Origin: Membranipora membranacea
Taxonomy: Eukaryota; Bryozoa; Gymnolaemata; Cheilostomatida; Membraniporidae
DNA length: 64,000 bases
Direction of reading: 5' to 3'
Assembly (NCBI GenBank): GCA_914767715.1
Contig: OU612065.1
Coordinates: 10,602,001 to 10,666,000 of the forward strand
The position numbers and the translations under genes were made by a program. Shown here piece by piece: positions 13,500 to 28,900 of the stretch (position 1 is its first letter; the number at the start of each line of letters is the position of its first letter). Below the pieces are notes generated by a model. It was given only the letters and a program-made list of their open reading frames with translations. It searched no databases and was not told the DNA's origin.

Positions 13500-16400
13500 A
13501 ATATTCAGGATACGCTGCTTACAAAATCTCAGCTCCTCCTTTTACACCTCAATAAGATAATGAATGAGGACAGAACTGCAGAAGAGAAACCTGAGACTAC
13601 CTGGCTGGCTTATATGAGCTGTAATGAATATCGAAGAATTTTCTTTCCTGATAACAGGAATTTTAAAATCATATTCTGCTATTGGCTTAGAGCAATGTCA
13701 CGTGAGCCTCTTATCTGTGTAGTGGGCCAATATGATTGGTAGAAAACTAGCGCACCTGCAACACTAGAAAACTTTATCGAAAGCTTTATAGAAAACTTCT
13801 GTCATGGTAAGAAAACCTGTGAGAGAACTAATTTTGTATAACATGAGAAAAATCTGTTGTAGTTTATTTAGATTTATCTTTATTTTCTTTAAAAATGATT
13901 TCAATTCAATTATACTTAGCAATAATTCCAGTATAGCATTCAGTCTTTTAAAGCATATAAAATTATGATTTAGCCTCTGATACATATATGGAGAAATTAG
14001 CGTCGAATTACAAAGTTGTAGAACTATAGGAAATACTTGTTGATCATCTTGAAAGTTGAGAGACTGAAGTGAAGAACTGACTGATGTTGATTGAGAAATA
14101 GTAGTGTTGTTATTGCACACCCTTTTTGCAGAGGCCTCTATTTCTCACTCAAGCTGAAATCTTAACATAACTCTGTGGTTGTTACTGAAGGTGAGTGTTT
14201 ATTTTTGACTGTACCTGTCCATTGGTGAATGATAATGCTCAGCTGTTTTGTGTTTGACCTTTTTCAAGTTTTTTACTTGTCTTTTGGACTTGGTTATTTT
14301 ATTTATTAATTATTGTAGTACTTATTCCTATTTATTATAATTTATAAATCATTTCGATGTTCAATCGAAGTGTGAGAGAGTTATCACCAACACCTTGGGG
14401 TGTTTAGCTTAGTTGTTGAGGATTTTCATTTGATTATTATTAAAATAATTAAGTTAATAATTCCAGCTCCCCCACCTCACTCACTCAGTCTCATAGAATA
14501 GATAAGATAGGCTTACTCACTGCCAATTCAATTGATAGAAATATAGATAGATGAGAATGAGATAATTAGAAATAAATCCTCCAGGGCAAGCCATCCAATC
14601 CACAGTTTCAAGGGCTTACGAACAGAAAGCCCCATACTAGTCGGGACTCGGGGGAGGTTTTGAGGGATGTCAATCAGCTCAGTGAGTATCATGTTGAAGG
14701 CGGTCTTATTTAGGCTTGATAACAATTTCACACCAGGTCAACGGCCTAGTTCAACATTCAAATCTCTCTAGCCAACCGTGACAAGCGAGGTTAATTGCTT
14801 AGAGAAACAGTCTCATATCTTAACATATGGTTCTCAGATCACTGATCTCTGTCTGTAATCGTCGCTCTCACTCACAAACCTGAAATTCAGTAAGTGAGAT
14901 AAAGCTCATTTAAATACTCAGCCGGTAATCAGTGTCAGAGGTCTCAAGTTAAACATGAGTCTGGAGATCAATGGTAATACTTCACTTTCTTTATATTTGA
15001 CACCTAGTGTGAAAATCAAGCCTATGTTTAGCTGCCAATCCTCCAAAGGCCCTAGTTGCCAATACTGTAGCCAATCCTGGGTGGAAAATGTCAAAAACTC
15101 TACCCACTTTCTTATCCATCTTTCTTTCTTGATTCAGGGTAGGATTGCACAAGATGTTGATACAATGGTTGGAAGGACCTCGTATGGTTGTTAAAATCTT
15201 TCTGTAATATATAAGTTTTGCGTAAACGCTTAATGGATAGAGGGCTACAACCCAGGTCAAAAAGGAGATTGGTAGTATTAGCACATGTTAGGAGAGATTC
15301 ATGTTTTTTGCTTGTTTTTTGCCTGGACAGGTTTTGGATTATTGCTAAAAGAGCACAATATTGATGATAGGAGGGTAAGTGGAAGTCAGTATAGTTGTCG
15401 GTGTTGTACAATGATGGGCCTTGTCTAAGTGGGAGATATGTGGGGTTTATGAGAGCTTTTGGTTTGTGGATCGGGAGAAGGCAGGGTAAAGTCGCTCGGG
15501 ACAAGAGCGGAAACCAATCCCGGGACCTCTCACTAGAGAATTATGATTGGATATGATCAGTTGTGCTATCAAAGCTTATATGACCCGCTGGTTCTGCAGA
15601 TTGTGTAAAATGAAGTTGGATTCATAGTATATCATAGTGATTCGTTGGTCTCCTGTACTCTCCAGATATCTGTGAAGTAATGCTTCTTGTCCTGCCTCTG
15701 GCTTGTCACTGTGTCCTCTTATTTTTGCTGCCATTCATAAACAGGTGGTAAGTATGGTGGGTCGGTACATCTACACTGATTTGGCTTCATGGTTTAAAGT
15801 GGATGAATTAGATTGTGTTGAAAAGAACAGAGCGCAAATATTGGATGCGTTAGGTGCAAAACATCAGTAAATGCAAGTTGATGCAAGTGTAGATCACTGG
15901 TGCACCTACTAAGCCCAGCATTGGAATAGGATTTGAACATCATGCATTTGGAAAACCAGGCGCTCAAAGCAACACAAATTTGTTTTTTAATCTAGGTGTT
16001 TATCTAGACCTGTTATCATCATTGCCATTGAAAGACATGCGCGTGACTGGGTCCCTGTTGGGTTATGGGTTCTGAAGACGGAAGAGAGATAAAAAAACTG
16101 TCCTTCGGTTATGGGAGATAAGCATGCTGATCTTATTTCGGTCCTTTTGACTAAACGACTGTGTAATGGATGCATTTCAGGAATTTTTGTGGAATTTTTA
16201 ATAATTTGTGCATCATAAACATTTATCAGATTTCGGAAGTGTATTGCAGGTCATTATCTTTTCAACTCTTCAGCTCCAACCTCAATACTTACGTAATATT
16301 TTCATGGCTGCCTTATGCTGCTGCTCACCCAGTTCATTAGAAATGACTACTGAACTGACACCGCAGTCTGGTATTTTGACAGTGAACTCATTTTCATATT

Positions 16401-17130
16401 TCTTAGTAGTTGCCAGTTAGTCACTATGTACTTTATTACCTGTCAATAATTTGAGTATAACTAAATGAGGTTTTGATGTTATGAATTATGTCATTGTTGT
16501 ATCTCAAGACTTGCCACTTGATTTTGAACTGCCCTGTGATACAACTGATAACCTACATGTGATGATGCAGTGGGTGCATTGTGAAATTTTTGTCTGTACA
16601 TCAGACACCCAAATTTTCACATTCACTACCCGCCCACCCATATCAGTTACATCAGAGAAGTGATGACTTTACATGCACTGCAATCCTTTCCTCATAATCC
16701 AAATTAGATCTACAGCCTCTGGGAGTTGTATTGTATATCAATATATGCTGCTGCTATAGTTAGCTGATGGGTTTAGTAGCCCTGTTTGTGTTTACAACAT
16801 ATACCGTGGAATCTTTCAGTGAGCAGTAGGCCTAATCATGACCTGGAAAAAACTCCAAGACTTTCATTATTGCATTCGAGGACAAAACATGTAATCTTCT
16901 TGTACTAAAGGCTATTATCTGTCTAATGGGTGACTCAAGGAATATAGTGTGTTATTATTTCAAAGTTCAAATTCCTTCCTGATGAATAATATCACCATCA
17001 ATCTACTGACTATTTTAGTATGACAGTCTCCCTGGGTGTATGAGCTTTTAATTACCTAGCTACGATAGAGCCTAGTCACAGTCCCAGTATTCTCCTCTCA
17101 TCACTCTGTAGAATATGTTATATTTCTGTA
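13500..17130. other. Spacer between the divergent FoxN1/4 and MPDZ genes
   Basis: About 3.6 kb separates the 5' ends of the two divergently transcribed genes, so promoters and enhancers of both should lie here. No ORF has recognisable similarity. It holds a decayed tRNA-like unit near 15.5 kb. I could not identify core promoter elements with confidence. Confidence 0.4.
15500..15595 (-). repeat. Degenerate tRNA-derived SINE head
   Basis: On the - strand an A-box-like TAGCACAACTGATC (15568-15555) is followed, about 30 nt on, by a T-arm-like AGGTCCCGGGATTGGTTTCC (around 15528-15509), which resembles a mutated B box. No cloverleaf closes. It is best read as an old SINE fragment, not a tRNA gene. 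Confidence 0.4.
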
Positions 17131-17235
17131 TTACAGGATCATGTAACTGTGAGTGAAGTTGCAGACCTAGCTGATACTCTACTTGTATAGAGATTATATA
17201 TATACATTATCTGTATCATCAGAAGAAAGAGGCAC

Positions 17236-19922
17236 ATGGTAAACGCAACCATGGCTCTCAGCTCTGGTAAGTAAGATACATGTGAGCTCACTAGTGATTT
17301 ACAGCAGTATATCAGGATAAGTCATAGGGGATGACTATGAGCCTACATTGGTTTTACCGTGATTGTTTTCCCCCTTTTTTACTTTCCTGACATGGCAACA
17401 CCAAAATCGAAACCTGTTCTATAGTGCATGGCATATTCTTGCATAGAGTGAACAGCTCCGGCAACAGAACCTAATGATTTAATCACCGGACAGGCATCAT
17501 AATGTGAAGTGTCGCTCAGCTGTGAAACACTATGCTCCCCTCTCCTGTGTTTTTCTTGTACATTCTAACTTTGGTGTAATCAATAACGTTATAGATGTCC
17601 TGCACTATTAGCTGCGTTTCGGTATTATTGTCTCTGAACACAACAAAGTCCTGATATTATGTACTATGTGTGGGAGTGTTATGTGACAGTTGATGCCTAC
17701 AGGTTGATTTTCTTCCTAAGTAGTATCAAGTTTTATGATATTAGATTTGAAATGTAAATTAGCTAACACAAGTAAAATAAACATTTGGGCTAAAGTTAAA
17801 TTCTCACAATGATCTATTTTAATCACTGTCAGTATTTCTGTTTCATTCCTGGTTTCAAAATTGACCTGTCAATGTTGATGTTTTGTATTACACTCTGTGA
17901 TCACAAGACAAGTTTTATAGCTCAGCCCCTGGCTCAGCTTCTGTTGCGTCATAATAACCACTGCAATCCCCTCCTCTAAATTTTATCTTAATCATCACAG
18001 CTTTATAAGAATTTAATCTTTAGTCACAACATGAGAAGTGTTTTCAGTGATAAGCTTCACTTCTTCCCTGGTTAGTTCTACAAATGACATTCCTCCTTTA
18101 GCCCAGTAGACATGCTTGTGTATCGCCAGCCGCCCACCCGTTAGGAGCCACAACATGTTGGGCCTATCAAGATATTCGCTCTTACTATATTTTAACTTTT
18201 GTATAACCAAGAAACGGCCACATCACTGCCTGCAATAGCCACAGTGGTCAATACACAGGGCACTTTGTTGCATATGGGTCAGCTTCTGTGGTCAAAGCAG
18301 ATGCCCGTGGTAACCAAGATTCCTGTGGTTAAACAGACTGGCAGTCCAGACATGAGCAATCATGATTCACATCAACTTATCAAAGTTGTGTTGTATATAA
18401 CAAATACAGTCAAAGTCATTATATACACCTTGAGATGCGCAGTGCGGCTGATTGTTCAGTTTGATAAAGCGGGGATTTAGGCCTGACTCTATAAGCTTAT
18501 ATCAGCTGTGAGAATCTTTTTTCTGTTCATAGATTGTGAGCAGGCAGCTCAGATGCTGCTATCTATACAGAATCGTCTGACATCAGGTGGGGATGATTCT
18601 CTCAGTGATGAGCTGGCAGCGGTACAGGCCATGCTAACATCTCCCCTCTTCCAGCAATGTGTCACAATACAAGAATCACTGGAAGCTGTCCGGGATGAGG
18701 TGAGTAGTGGGTATAACTAGCCGCCTTCTTTTGGATATCATAGTTTAGTAGCCAGTATTTGTTCTAACTAAATTATCATGGAGCTGGCTAATTGAAACTT
18801 TTTTAGGCGACAGGAAAACAATTCAAACAAGAATCAGTGTCAATCTCTATACAATCGCGTTTAAAATCACAGGCTATCATGGAATGATGGTGTATCTCAA
18901 TGGGTGATGCAGGGAGAATAAGTGATCACCCATTCTCCCTGGGTGATGTGACCTACTTTAGATTGAGCTTATGTCTTTGGGTTCCAGTAATTTTTTGTTG
19001 ACAATCAAAATATTCAGCCCTATAAAGATAATACAAGATGTACTTCACCCTCCACCTTTTACTTTGCTCCGAAGTTTGAGCGTACTAAGAAGTCAGTAGT
19101 AGATAATGAATTCAGGAACTAAGGGCAGGGATACCTGTATGATGATGTTAAAGTACAGTACTTATGTAGGTTCTGCTTCAAAGCCTCCACTTCAAAATAC
19201 AGACAGAGACAATTTTTTACTGGGAAATCATGTGACGGGATGTCATAATGTTGTTTTATGAGGCAACTCAATCCAAAATTAGACTGAACTATGCGTCATA
19301 ATCCCAGCTTAGAATAATCTGATATGGCTAATATTCCTTTCAATTTTGTTATATCCATAGAGTTAAAATACTTTATATATCTAATATCTGTAAGAAATAC
19401 TGTCACTTCTTCAACAAAATCTCTTGTATAGTAAGAACTACCAAACCCTCACAACGTCCTGATGGCTATAGGCCAATATAAGAGGGAGTTTCCCAGTTCC
19501 AGTGTGTGGTCAGGTTGTGAATCATGAATAATTTAATTATACCCTGACTGATGGTGATTCTTCCATGAGGAAGGCTGAGATCAGACTTCCAGTTTACCAC
19601 CCTTAGTACTTGATAGCATCGCCGTCTCTCATTCAGTAACACTGGTTTGATGATGATTAATGACACAATCATTTTGTCTTATGGTGAGGACGGTCTGACA
19701 TATTTACGGATGTACTCCCCCCTATCATTGGATATACTATAAACATAAGAGATATATGCTCACAGTATGATATTTCATATCTATTTACCACAGATGTCTG
19801 AGAACCCTGACCTTGGTGGAACGCTTAATGGTGATTATATTCATGCACATGATGGTTCACTGAATTCAGATGATCACGGAGACCTGAAATCAGCTATCCA
19901 CTCCCTTGCCCAGGGCAGAAAG
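17236..19922 (+). CDS. MPDZ exons 1-3: N-terminus and L27 domain
   Basis: Exons 17236-17266 (phase 1 end), 18533-18699 and 19794-19922. Exon 2 encodes the L27 helices: [18 protein letters not shown], then [19 protein letters not shown]. It aligns with the MUPP1/PATJ L27 (LQSPLFxxxLSLQ). Exon 3 is a linker ending IHSLAQGRK, which corresponds to the NMAQGRH that leads into PDZ1 of human MPDZ. L27 of MUPP1/PATJ is known to heterodimerise with the L27N domain of Pals1. Confidence 0.9.
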
Positions 19923-22900
19923 GTACATACAGTAAACACCACAACCATCTTCAGTCTATTTATTACCGTTGACCTGTTACTCCTCACAGCCTGATATTTA
20001 GCTCACAAACCATGACTGGCAAAGGATCTGTGACATAAAATCCTATAATAAGTGCTGAAATGAGTTGTGTGTGAAATGCACATTTGAGAACAATTTTTGG
20101 CAATACTTATGGATTTTTTTTGTTATCCTCTCTCACTCCGCTCCTCTGCACTCCACGTTATCTCCTCGTTACTTTGGTTATTTACAGGTGGAGACAATCC
20201 AGCTGTACAAAGCTGAGAACACGAGTCTGGGATTCAGCGTAGTCGGATTGAGAAGTGAGCACAGAGGAGAACTCGGTATATTCGTACAAGACATACAAGC
20301 CTCTGGTGTCGCAGCACAGTACGTAATAATCTTGAAATATTCATAGACTACCATGTATTTTTGAGTGACTCAATAATATTTGCACACAATTTGCACACCA
20401 TAGCTAACTTGCAGAGTTATATTATCATATCACTGACTATTCACGCATTACCATACAGAACACACTAGGTGACTCTCTACTAATCGCCTGTCTACATTCT
20501 CCTCAGTTAGCTCTCATGCCCTTTTTTTATGCAAAAAGTGTTCTTTGGCCAAGAAAATGGGTATTAGCTTCATTCGAAGACTTTAATATAATGGTATGCT
20601 AGGCCTCTATGACACGTCATATGGTTTTGGTGGGAACGATAGTTGATAATATTACTTCCTTACTAATTTTGATGCCATGAAGAGAGGGTCCAATGGAAAG
20701 TGCTATCAGGGAAGGGTACCAAATAAATAATAGGTCTACAAATTAGAGTTGTCTGCTCGTCATGTACGCCATGTATTATTGTAATCTCACGATGGAATTA
20801 ATTGATTGTATCCAATGGGGACATCTTCACCCTCCAAAGAGCTCCATACTATGTGACTGAAATGATAGTGATACAAGAACATGGAAGATCAGCTGCTGCA
20901 GTGATGTCAACTTGGCCGCTTACTGCACTGCATAAAATTGTCACTGTGTCTAGATTTGGCAGCATAATTTGCACAACTACTAAACACAAGAATTCCCTGC
21001 AATATTCCGTGTGCTGCGAAGATTGATTATTTACGTAACTTTTTCCATCAAGCCAACTTATTATGGTTACCTGGGCGGTTAATGGTCACTGCGGCCTGTT
21101 TGATGGAAGGAAAAAGCAATAAGAGGAGCCGTGCTCCTAACAACATTCTCAGTTATTCTCTATTTGTACTTCAGTGATCAATTTGTTTTCCAGTAAAATG
21201 CTAAGAAAACACTTCCATTGTTCGATATAGACCTTTATTATTTGCTGACATGGTAATGGAAATTTAAATTTTATCAATAATTTTAATGAACGTCACATAA
21301 TGTGCACACATATCGCTGAGTAATCCTGGCTATAATTAGATGGATTTTAGCGCTGCGGCATAAGTGTAATATGTCGCTGCCTAGGACGTCCACATCAGTC
21401 TGTGCACGCAGTTTATTTATTGATTGAATTGATCCCACCATCTCATCTGCATTGAAGTTTTATGGTTTGAATGTGTGTGTAATGCAAACTGTTCTCTCAC
21501 GAGTATACTATTAGTTGTAATATCACATAGATATTAAATGATATACTACTTCATAAGGCTAGTCGGTGCTGACATCACCAGTGCATTGGCAGATTTATGT
21601 AATTGGAATTGTTGGGTATTGGCAGCAGTGGCGGGACATTAAGACGAACTTTAACCCGCCAAAGGAAACGTATTTGTCAGATTAAACAAATGTAGTGCAG
21701 TGTAGATGCACTAAGCTACATAAGCTTGATCATTATTGTGAACTCACTAGGATCATTCTCAGCACATATTATGGTAAAAGACTTATACTCTTATTTATGG
21801 TACCTACATGCTGTATATAAATCAGTGATACGCTTAATGCTAGCAGTAAATTTATTATAATTCGAAGCATAGTTTGGATTAATTACTGATATTGGCACCC
21901 AACATCTTGTTATTGGTGACCGGTTTCTACTACAAGCTCTTAGTATAGAGAGCTGCAGAAATTCATTCGCCGCTATATTAATTATTGCGTAGAATTGCCT
22001 CGATGTACCTACACTATCGGCGACACGGACAGGGCAGTCAGTAGTCGTGAGGATACGCTGATTATACTGCAGCTTATTCGTAGTCAAGAGTCATATTATA
22101 TTCATATTGATGCCTTGTGACAGCTTGCCCTTGTTGTCTGAAATATCCTAGCAGTTAGTCACCATATAGCGGCTTGTCCTGCCAGACTCCGCCTGGTCGG
22201 TTTGGGAGCTGTTACAGATTACATGGAATAAGTGGTATATATGCTCGACATAAGACAGCATATTCACACAAGGGTAGAAGAAAGTTAATTTGTATAAAGG
22301 TAGAGGATACCCAATCTACAATCTCCTGTATGAACTTTGCAACACTGATGGTCAGGTAAGCTGAATATATACCATAGTATCATTAGAAACAGTGTTGTGC
22401 CCTCACGATGCATTACTAACCAGATATGGTTGTCTACTTATAGGGATGGCCGATTACAGGAAGGGGACCAGATACTGGCTATAGATGGACAGTTACTGGA
22501 TGCTAACATATCACATAAACAAGCCATACACATACTACAGCAAGCTAAAGGTTTGGTGGAGATAGTCGTAGCAAGAGGACAAGCTCAGTCATCTGGTAAT
22601 CACCAGAGAGCTGCAAGTACCGTCAGCACTGATATGGTGAGCATTCCACACATTTGTTACGCCGATTATTTAGTGGGGTAGGTCGGAGATAGTTTTGAGT
22701 TTATCCACACGGTGATGACAATAAGCTTGTATACCGGTATATTATGCTGACATCACATTGAGTATTTGATCAGTAGCTGGAATGTTGTGATATAAAGTCT
22801 TGTCTTACATCAGTAATGGATTTCTGTCAAATTTTTTGTGGAGGCGGTCAATTAGCCATCTAGATAGATCAGGTTGTCGGAGGAATCATCTTGGCTAATT

Positions 22901-25900
22901 AGCAAACTGATTTTCCTCGCTAGGGGCCTGAGTTATACATTGTCTGAAGTTTGAAAGTACAGAAGTTTTGCCATTTCTGTCAATGTGCCAAAATATAGGG
23001 CTTCGGGTACAACCAAGCAAACATAAGAACCTAGCGTGGGGCTTGTGTTATAATACACATATGCTGTGGCTGTGTGTGCATTTTAACATTTAACTATGCT
23101 TGATACTGATATCACTGTGTGATATATCATATCATAATATACAATAATATGTGGAAATGAGATGGATGAATGTGTAAAATCACTGAATGTAAGTAAGCTG
23201 GTCATTGAGGTGAAACTTAACCTTGATTCGTATGACAGTGCTGCCGCTGCTTCCAGAGCGCTGACCGAAAAGATAAGGCTAAAGGCATCCAATATTCAAT
23301 AAAATGTCGTATTATGATATTATTAATCTGCCTACAATTCTCATAAGTGTGCTATGAAGAGCTGTTTTGATAGTTTGATTTCTCATGTATCCTTGCTGCC
23401 TGTGAAAATCCGGAACGATACAAACATGAAACAGCTAATGTCAAAATGGAGGGAATTGAGCCCTTTGCTCCCCTGTTCATGGGTTCGCTACGTAGTTCAA
23501 TTTGGAACTTAGTGCAGCTTTTCATTCTACAGTGGAAAGATATCTGTGAGAAACTTTAGGTCCGTCTGATGCACACTGACTAAGATGTGTAATCTTAATT
23601 TATTCAATGTTTCACTTGGTGTTATTTACTAAGGATTGTAGAGACCATCACAGACTTTATAATTAAAAGCTGAGAGCCCCTTGAACCCTCTTCTATGAAG
23701 TAAAGTCTGACTGGAGAATGTTTGAGATGCTTATTCAGTGGATTATTGTTATCATCATTGCTTATGTTTATTCTTATCTTTATACCAGATTCACATCAGT
23801 TTCATATCCCACTTTCAAGGTCATCACACATTGTATCCATACTGTGTCTCTATTTATGACAATGATTGTAGTTATTTTGTATTTACCAGTCCTGTCTATG
23901 CAATGAACCTCTCTAGTTTAAAATTATGAGTAATAAAATTTGTGTAGACATAATATATGGGATAATATTCTCCTTCACGTAAATACAATGACGGTTTTTG
24001 TTTTAGCTGACGAGTGAATGGGTTCAAGTTGAAGTTATAGACTTACTGAATGATGGTACAGGTCTTGGCTTTGGTATAATCGGAGGTAAAAGTACAGGAG
24101 TGGTTGTCAAAACAATTCTACCCGGCGGCATAGCCGATAAGGTTTGTGATTCAATAAAATTAATTATTAACCATAAGGACAGTCTTTCTCATACAGCAAG
24201 GGAACACAATGGTGTTCCTATTTGAAGACGCAGGATAGCTATTACCAATCTCTTTACTTACCAACATAGCACAAGTACATGCAACACACATACACAACGC
24301 CATCTATACATACAGACTGATGAATACACTATACATTGCGCTGTATCAATTTTCACTTCACTCCTAGCTATAACATAGATTACCATTGTTAACTTGTGTT
24401 TGACAGGATGGTAGGTTACAGAGCAACGACCACTTGCTACAGATTGGAGACGTCAACGTGAGAGGTTAGTCTAATAACAATTCTGACTCCTTCTCACATC
24501 TTTGATCTCTCTCTCTCTCAGGCCAGGCGTCGGAGAAAATGTGCTTTGTTTTGTTTTACCTGCTTTTTATGCTGACATAACTTAATACTCGCTCGGTTAT
24601 CTCTGTAGGAATGGGCAGTGAACAAGTAGCCACAGTTCTACGACAGTCTGGTGAGGCGGTGAGGCTGATAGTAGCACGCCCAGTCAGTGAACCTGGTGCT
24701 TATAAGGGAAGTGATGCTGCTGTTATACCTACAGACACACTAGACGAGTATCTTGATAACCTGTTCTACAGACTTATGGAGATGGACGCTCTTATGGAGG
24801 ACGCTGTGGTGAGGCCAGATAAATTCTCTTATCATATTAATCCCAAGGATGCCTGGTCTTATTCACAAAAAACCCAATTAGTCATTGTTAGGTGTGATGG
24901 CAGAGGATAGTCTATTTGGGCAGGTGTGAATAAACTGGACTTTTAAGAAAGCGTGTTCACCTTATGATCAGCACTTGGCGCAACTTGTAGGTTCTGGCCT
25001 CAGCCGGTTCTGAGACTTTAGGTTCACAAGCAGGTAATCTCTGTGTGGTCAGAAAATGTAGAGACGGTCGTTCCCTGATGAGATGAAGTGGGCTGAAAAC
25101 TTCACATAAATATCTGACACTGAGTGATGGGAGAGCATAAGTTACATTTAGTCTTCAGTTTATCTCAGGCCTCATTTATAGATATCTAATATCCAGTCAT
25201 TTACAGTATAAATGCCTGAGGATCAGATTCAGACATGATGGTTTTATTCACTAAATGTTGTTCTCTTCGGATACTTCCTTAGATAAAGATTAACCTCTGC
25301 AGTGTATATATTGTTTTTTTGTTGTTTTTTTTCAGAATGGAGAGAACCCAGACCTACCTGAGGTGGAGTATTTTACCACAGAGCTAATAAAGGACTCACA
25401 AGGTCTGGGTATAACCATAGCTGGCTATGTGGGGGAATCTCCACAGGATGAGCTTTCTGGTATATTCGTAAAAAGTGTCACACCAAACAGCGCTGCCGAG
25501 AGAGACGGTAAAATACGCATCAACGACCAAATTATCGAGGTGAGCTAATGAGTCTTGACAGAATGCATGTCAGCATTCTTTGTTCAGAGGTATATAAAAA
25601 TAGGTTTGTTAAGATCCGTATTATACCACGGGTATGGCCTGTATATGAAGGAAATCAGTGATTCATGCCAGCCTATATTTAGCCGTGTATACCTGGGGTA
25701 ACATTGATGTTTTTGCTTACGGAATAGACGAGGATTCAGCAAAAGATGTATTGCAGCATTATACCCAATTACTTGTGTTTCATGGCTAGATTATGATAAA
25801 CCTCAATCAGTCAACACCCTTGTGTCCCAGTCAGTTAATAGTACAGTGGTCAGCAAACTGTGCGCTGTCAGTGCCGTGTGTATCAAAAGGGATATCGAGA

Positions 25901-28900
25901 AATAGAACAGTTTTCAATATCAATCCTAGTAGCGCTGCGTTAATTAGACCCAATTAATGATAAAGATTGCCAATCTGGTTTGATTAGCATCATCCTAAGG
26001 GCATTGCCTGGCTACTGACCATATTTGTTAGATAGCATATGATATGGAATGATCTCATGCATGAACCATGGTCATGCTGCTACAAAACTTGGGTATTGCT
26101 TGTGATATGTTACTAGACTTTTCTGAGTTGCTACTAGAAGCATATCAAGCTAATAATATGCAGCCTGGGATCTAAAATATTTTTTGCTAAACAGCGGCCT
26201 GTCATCCAATGTTCTAACGAGTTTTATATCTGCATTGCTGCTGTCTCTGAGAAGGATTGTTTTATCTGATTATTCAGGTTGATGGAGAAAGCCTAAGAGG
26301 GTTCAATAATCACCAAGCAGTCAGCGTATTACGTAATACAGGGTCCACTGTGTGGTTACAGCTCGCTAGATATAATCATGGGCCAAAATACAGACAACTT
26401 CAGCTGTATGCTGGTGAGCCTATTTATCTGTAAACATTCATTGTTAGGGCTCATAGCTAGTTGTGTAGAAATTAAACCTCAGATCATGTCTTGTATCTAC
26501 AACTTCATATGTATGCAGGTTTTGGGTAGTGTAGAGTCATAAAGTTAATTACTCCCTGCCAGACTGAAGACTCAAACTATATAATGTTTCATATACTAAT
26601 CATTGACATCCAATACTAAAATTAGTCTGACTCACATGTATAACATAATCCAATCTATACCTACTACTGTGTAATCCGTACTACTGTGTAATCCGCATGC
26701 TGGATGGGGCGGGGATGTTATTGTCGTTACATTTCGTTAGTATATGTGGTTTTCAATTTTAATCTTAGCTCAAGCAGCAGAAGCTGAACAGGCGCCAGAC
26801 TCTGGGGATAGTGCCAGTAAAACTAATAATGTCCACTCTAAATATAGTAAGTTCTAATTTCAATGGTGTACTACAATATAATATAAAAAGTCTACAACTA
26901 CTTCCTCTACTCGGACTTACAACTAAACTATTAGAGAATGTGTATTAACATTTCTACTACCTAGATAAAACTGAATTATATCGGTTACAACCTTGAAAAA
27001 AGTTGTACTACTAATTGTTTACCTAACAAGATAGAGATCGACCTGTAATAAAGCTAGGAAATGTATTCCCTAAGGGAGTTGACACTTTGTAAATAAGTGA
27101 ATCGCGTTTTGTAACTTAAGGTCTGACTTGTAAGTAGATAATTATGCATGTGTATATGCCCTGGAGCGTTTAGCACTGTATTATCAGCGATTCATGTTTT
27201 ATTACAGCTGGTCCAATTTCGAAGGAAGAAGAGGAGAGTATAAAACAACAGTGGCAGCCAGTCATGGGGGACGACTACGAGATTGTGGTATGCTCAATTT
27301 GCTGTCAATTTTGCTACTGAACAGTCTGTGATGGAGAAATTATGAAGTGTGAACATAAATGGCTCAACACAAAGTCAATTGATATGAGAATTTCAGATCA
27401 TTACCTTTTACTTGTAATATTTGCAGATAGCCAAGTCGACAATGACGGTGTGTCCAAACTTGCCATGTCAATGGCTTCCAGCATGTGCCACCATGATGGT
27501 GTCCCTGGCCTAATTGTTTGCATAATAACCACACCTGAAAATTCACTGCTCCATGCTTGCCTCATTCCCATTCCCTACATGACTATTTCACCAAAACCAC
27601 AAATAATAGTTAATTGACTGTGACATTCATAATTCAACCTTTGCGCAATGATATATATTTTGAGATCAACATTAACCTGGCATTATTTTCTTACATGGGC
27701 TTGTTGTTGCAATGATGTTAAATTTTCCCACAGATCGCACAGTTTATGAAGATGGTAGGAGGAGAGTTAGGTATCTCCCTAGAAGGGACAGTTGATGTTG
27801 AGGATGGAGTAGAGACTAAGACTCATCACTATATTAGAAGTATTCTCCCAGAGGGTTTGATAGGAGCCACTGGTAAACTTCGTAGTGGTGATGAGCTACT
27901 CGAAGTGAACAATACAGTACTTTTAGGTATGTGTGTGTGCTGTGCTTTAACTAGAAGTCCCAGGATTGTAGTAGCTAAACATGAATCATATACTCCTAAT
28001 AAGTAAAATGTGATCACAGAGTAAGGGTACTATATACTCATCTCCTCAAATTTGGAGTTGCCCTCCTAATTAGTTTCTGTTCAAGGAGGACACAACTTGG
28101 TGACATGACATATTTCCTCACTGTTGACAAGCTTTCATAGTAATAATTCTAATTATTTAACCATACATTATAATTTTCAGGTATGAATCACAAGGAGGTG
28201 GTAGGTACACTGAAGGAGCTCACAGATGGAGTTCGGCTGGTATGTGCCAGAGCTCGTGCCCATTCTCAAGCACAGCTTCCATTCGCTCAGGCTAGAGAGA
28301 ACTTTTTTGCTCCTCCAGCGTATACACTAAAAGACCAAGATGCAAACCTAGACAGACTCATCAAATCAAAATCTGAGGAAGTGCTGAATAACAGCGAGCC
28401 AGTGCCGACCGCTCACAAATCACTGTGAGTGAGATTGATATACATATCTAGCTAATTGACGACTGTGACTTATATGTGATATATCAAAATTTTTATACAC
28501 TCTTAGAAGATTAATAAAACAAAGAGATATATGAGATAATTATGTTTCTATTGTGCAGGTCGCTTGAGCCGCTGACTGGATTAGCTGTATGGAGCGACGA
28601 GACAGTTATTATTGAGTTAGAGAAAGGTGCCGCCGGACTTGGCTTCAGTATACTGGACTATCAGGTATTTATCACAAGGCTGTGCTTAGCATATTGGTTT
28701 TGATGATGAGTATGGTTGGATTTATCTTTCACCAAAATAAACATGAAAACAGCGATGTGATATGGGGTGACTTTAATATGCGAAATCAGAATTATTAAAT
28801 CAGCCTGACCCAATGTACATAGAGTATCAACATAATTATTACACAAGTGAATATCTTTATAACGAATCTTTGCACTACAAAGTGTTTATATTTTAGGATC

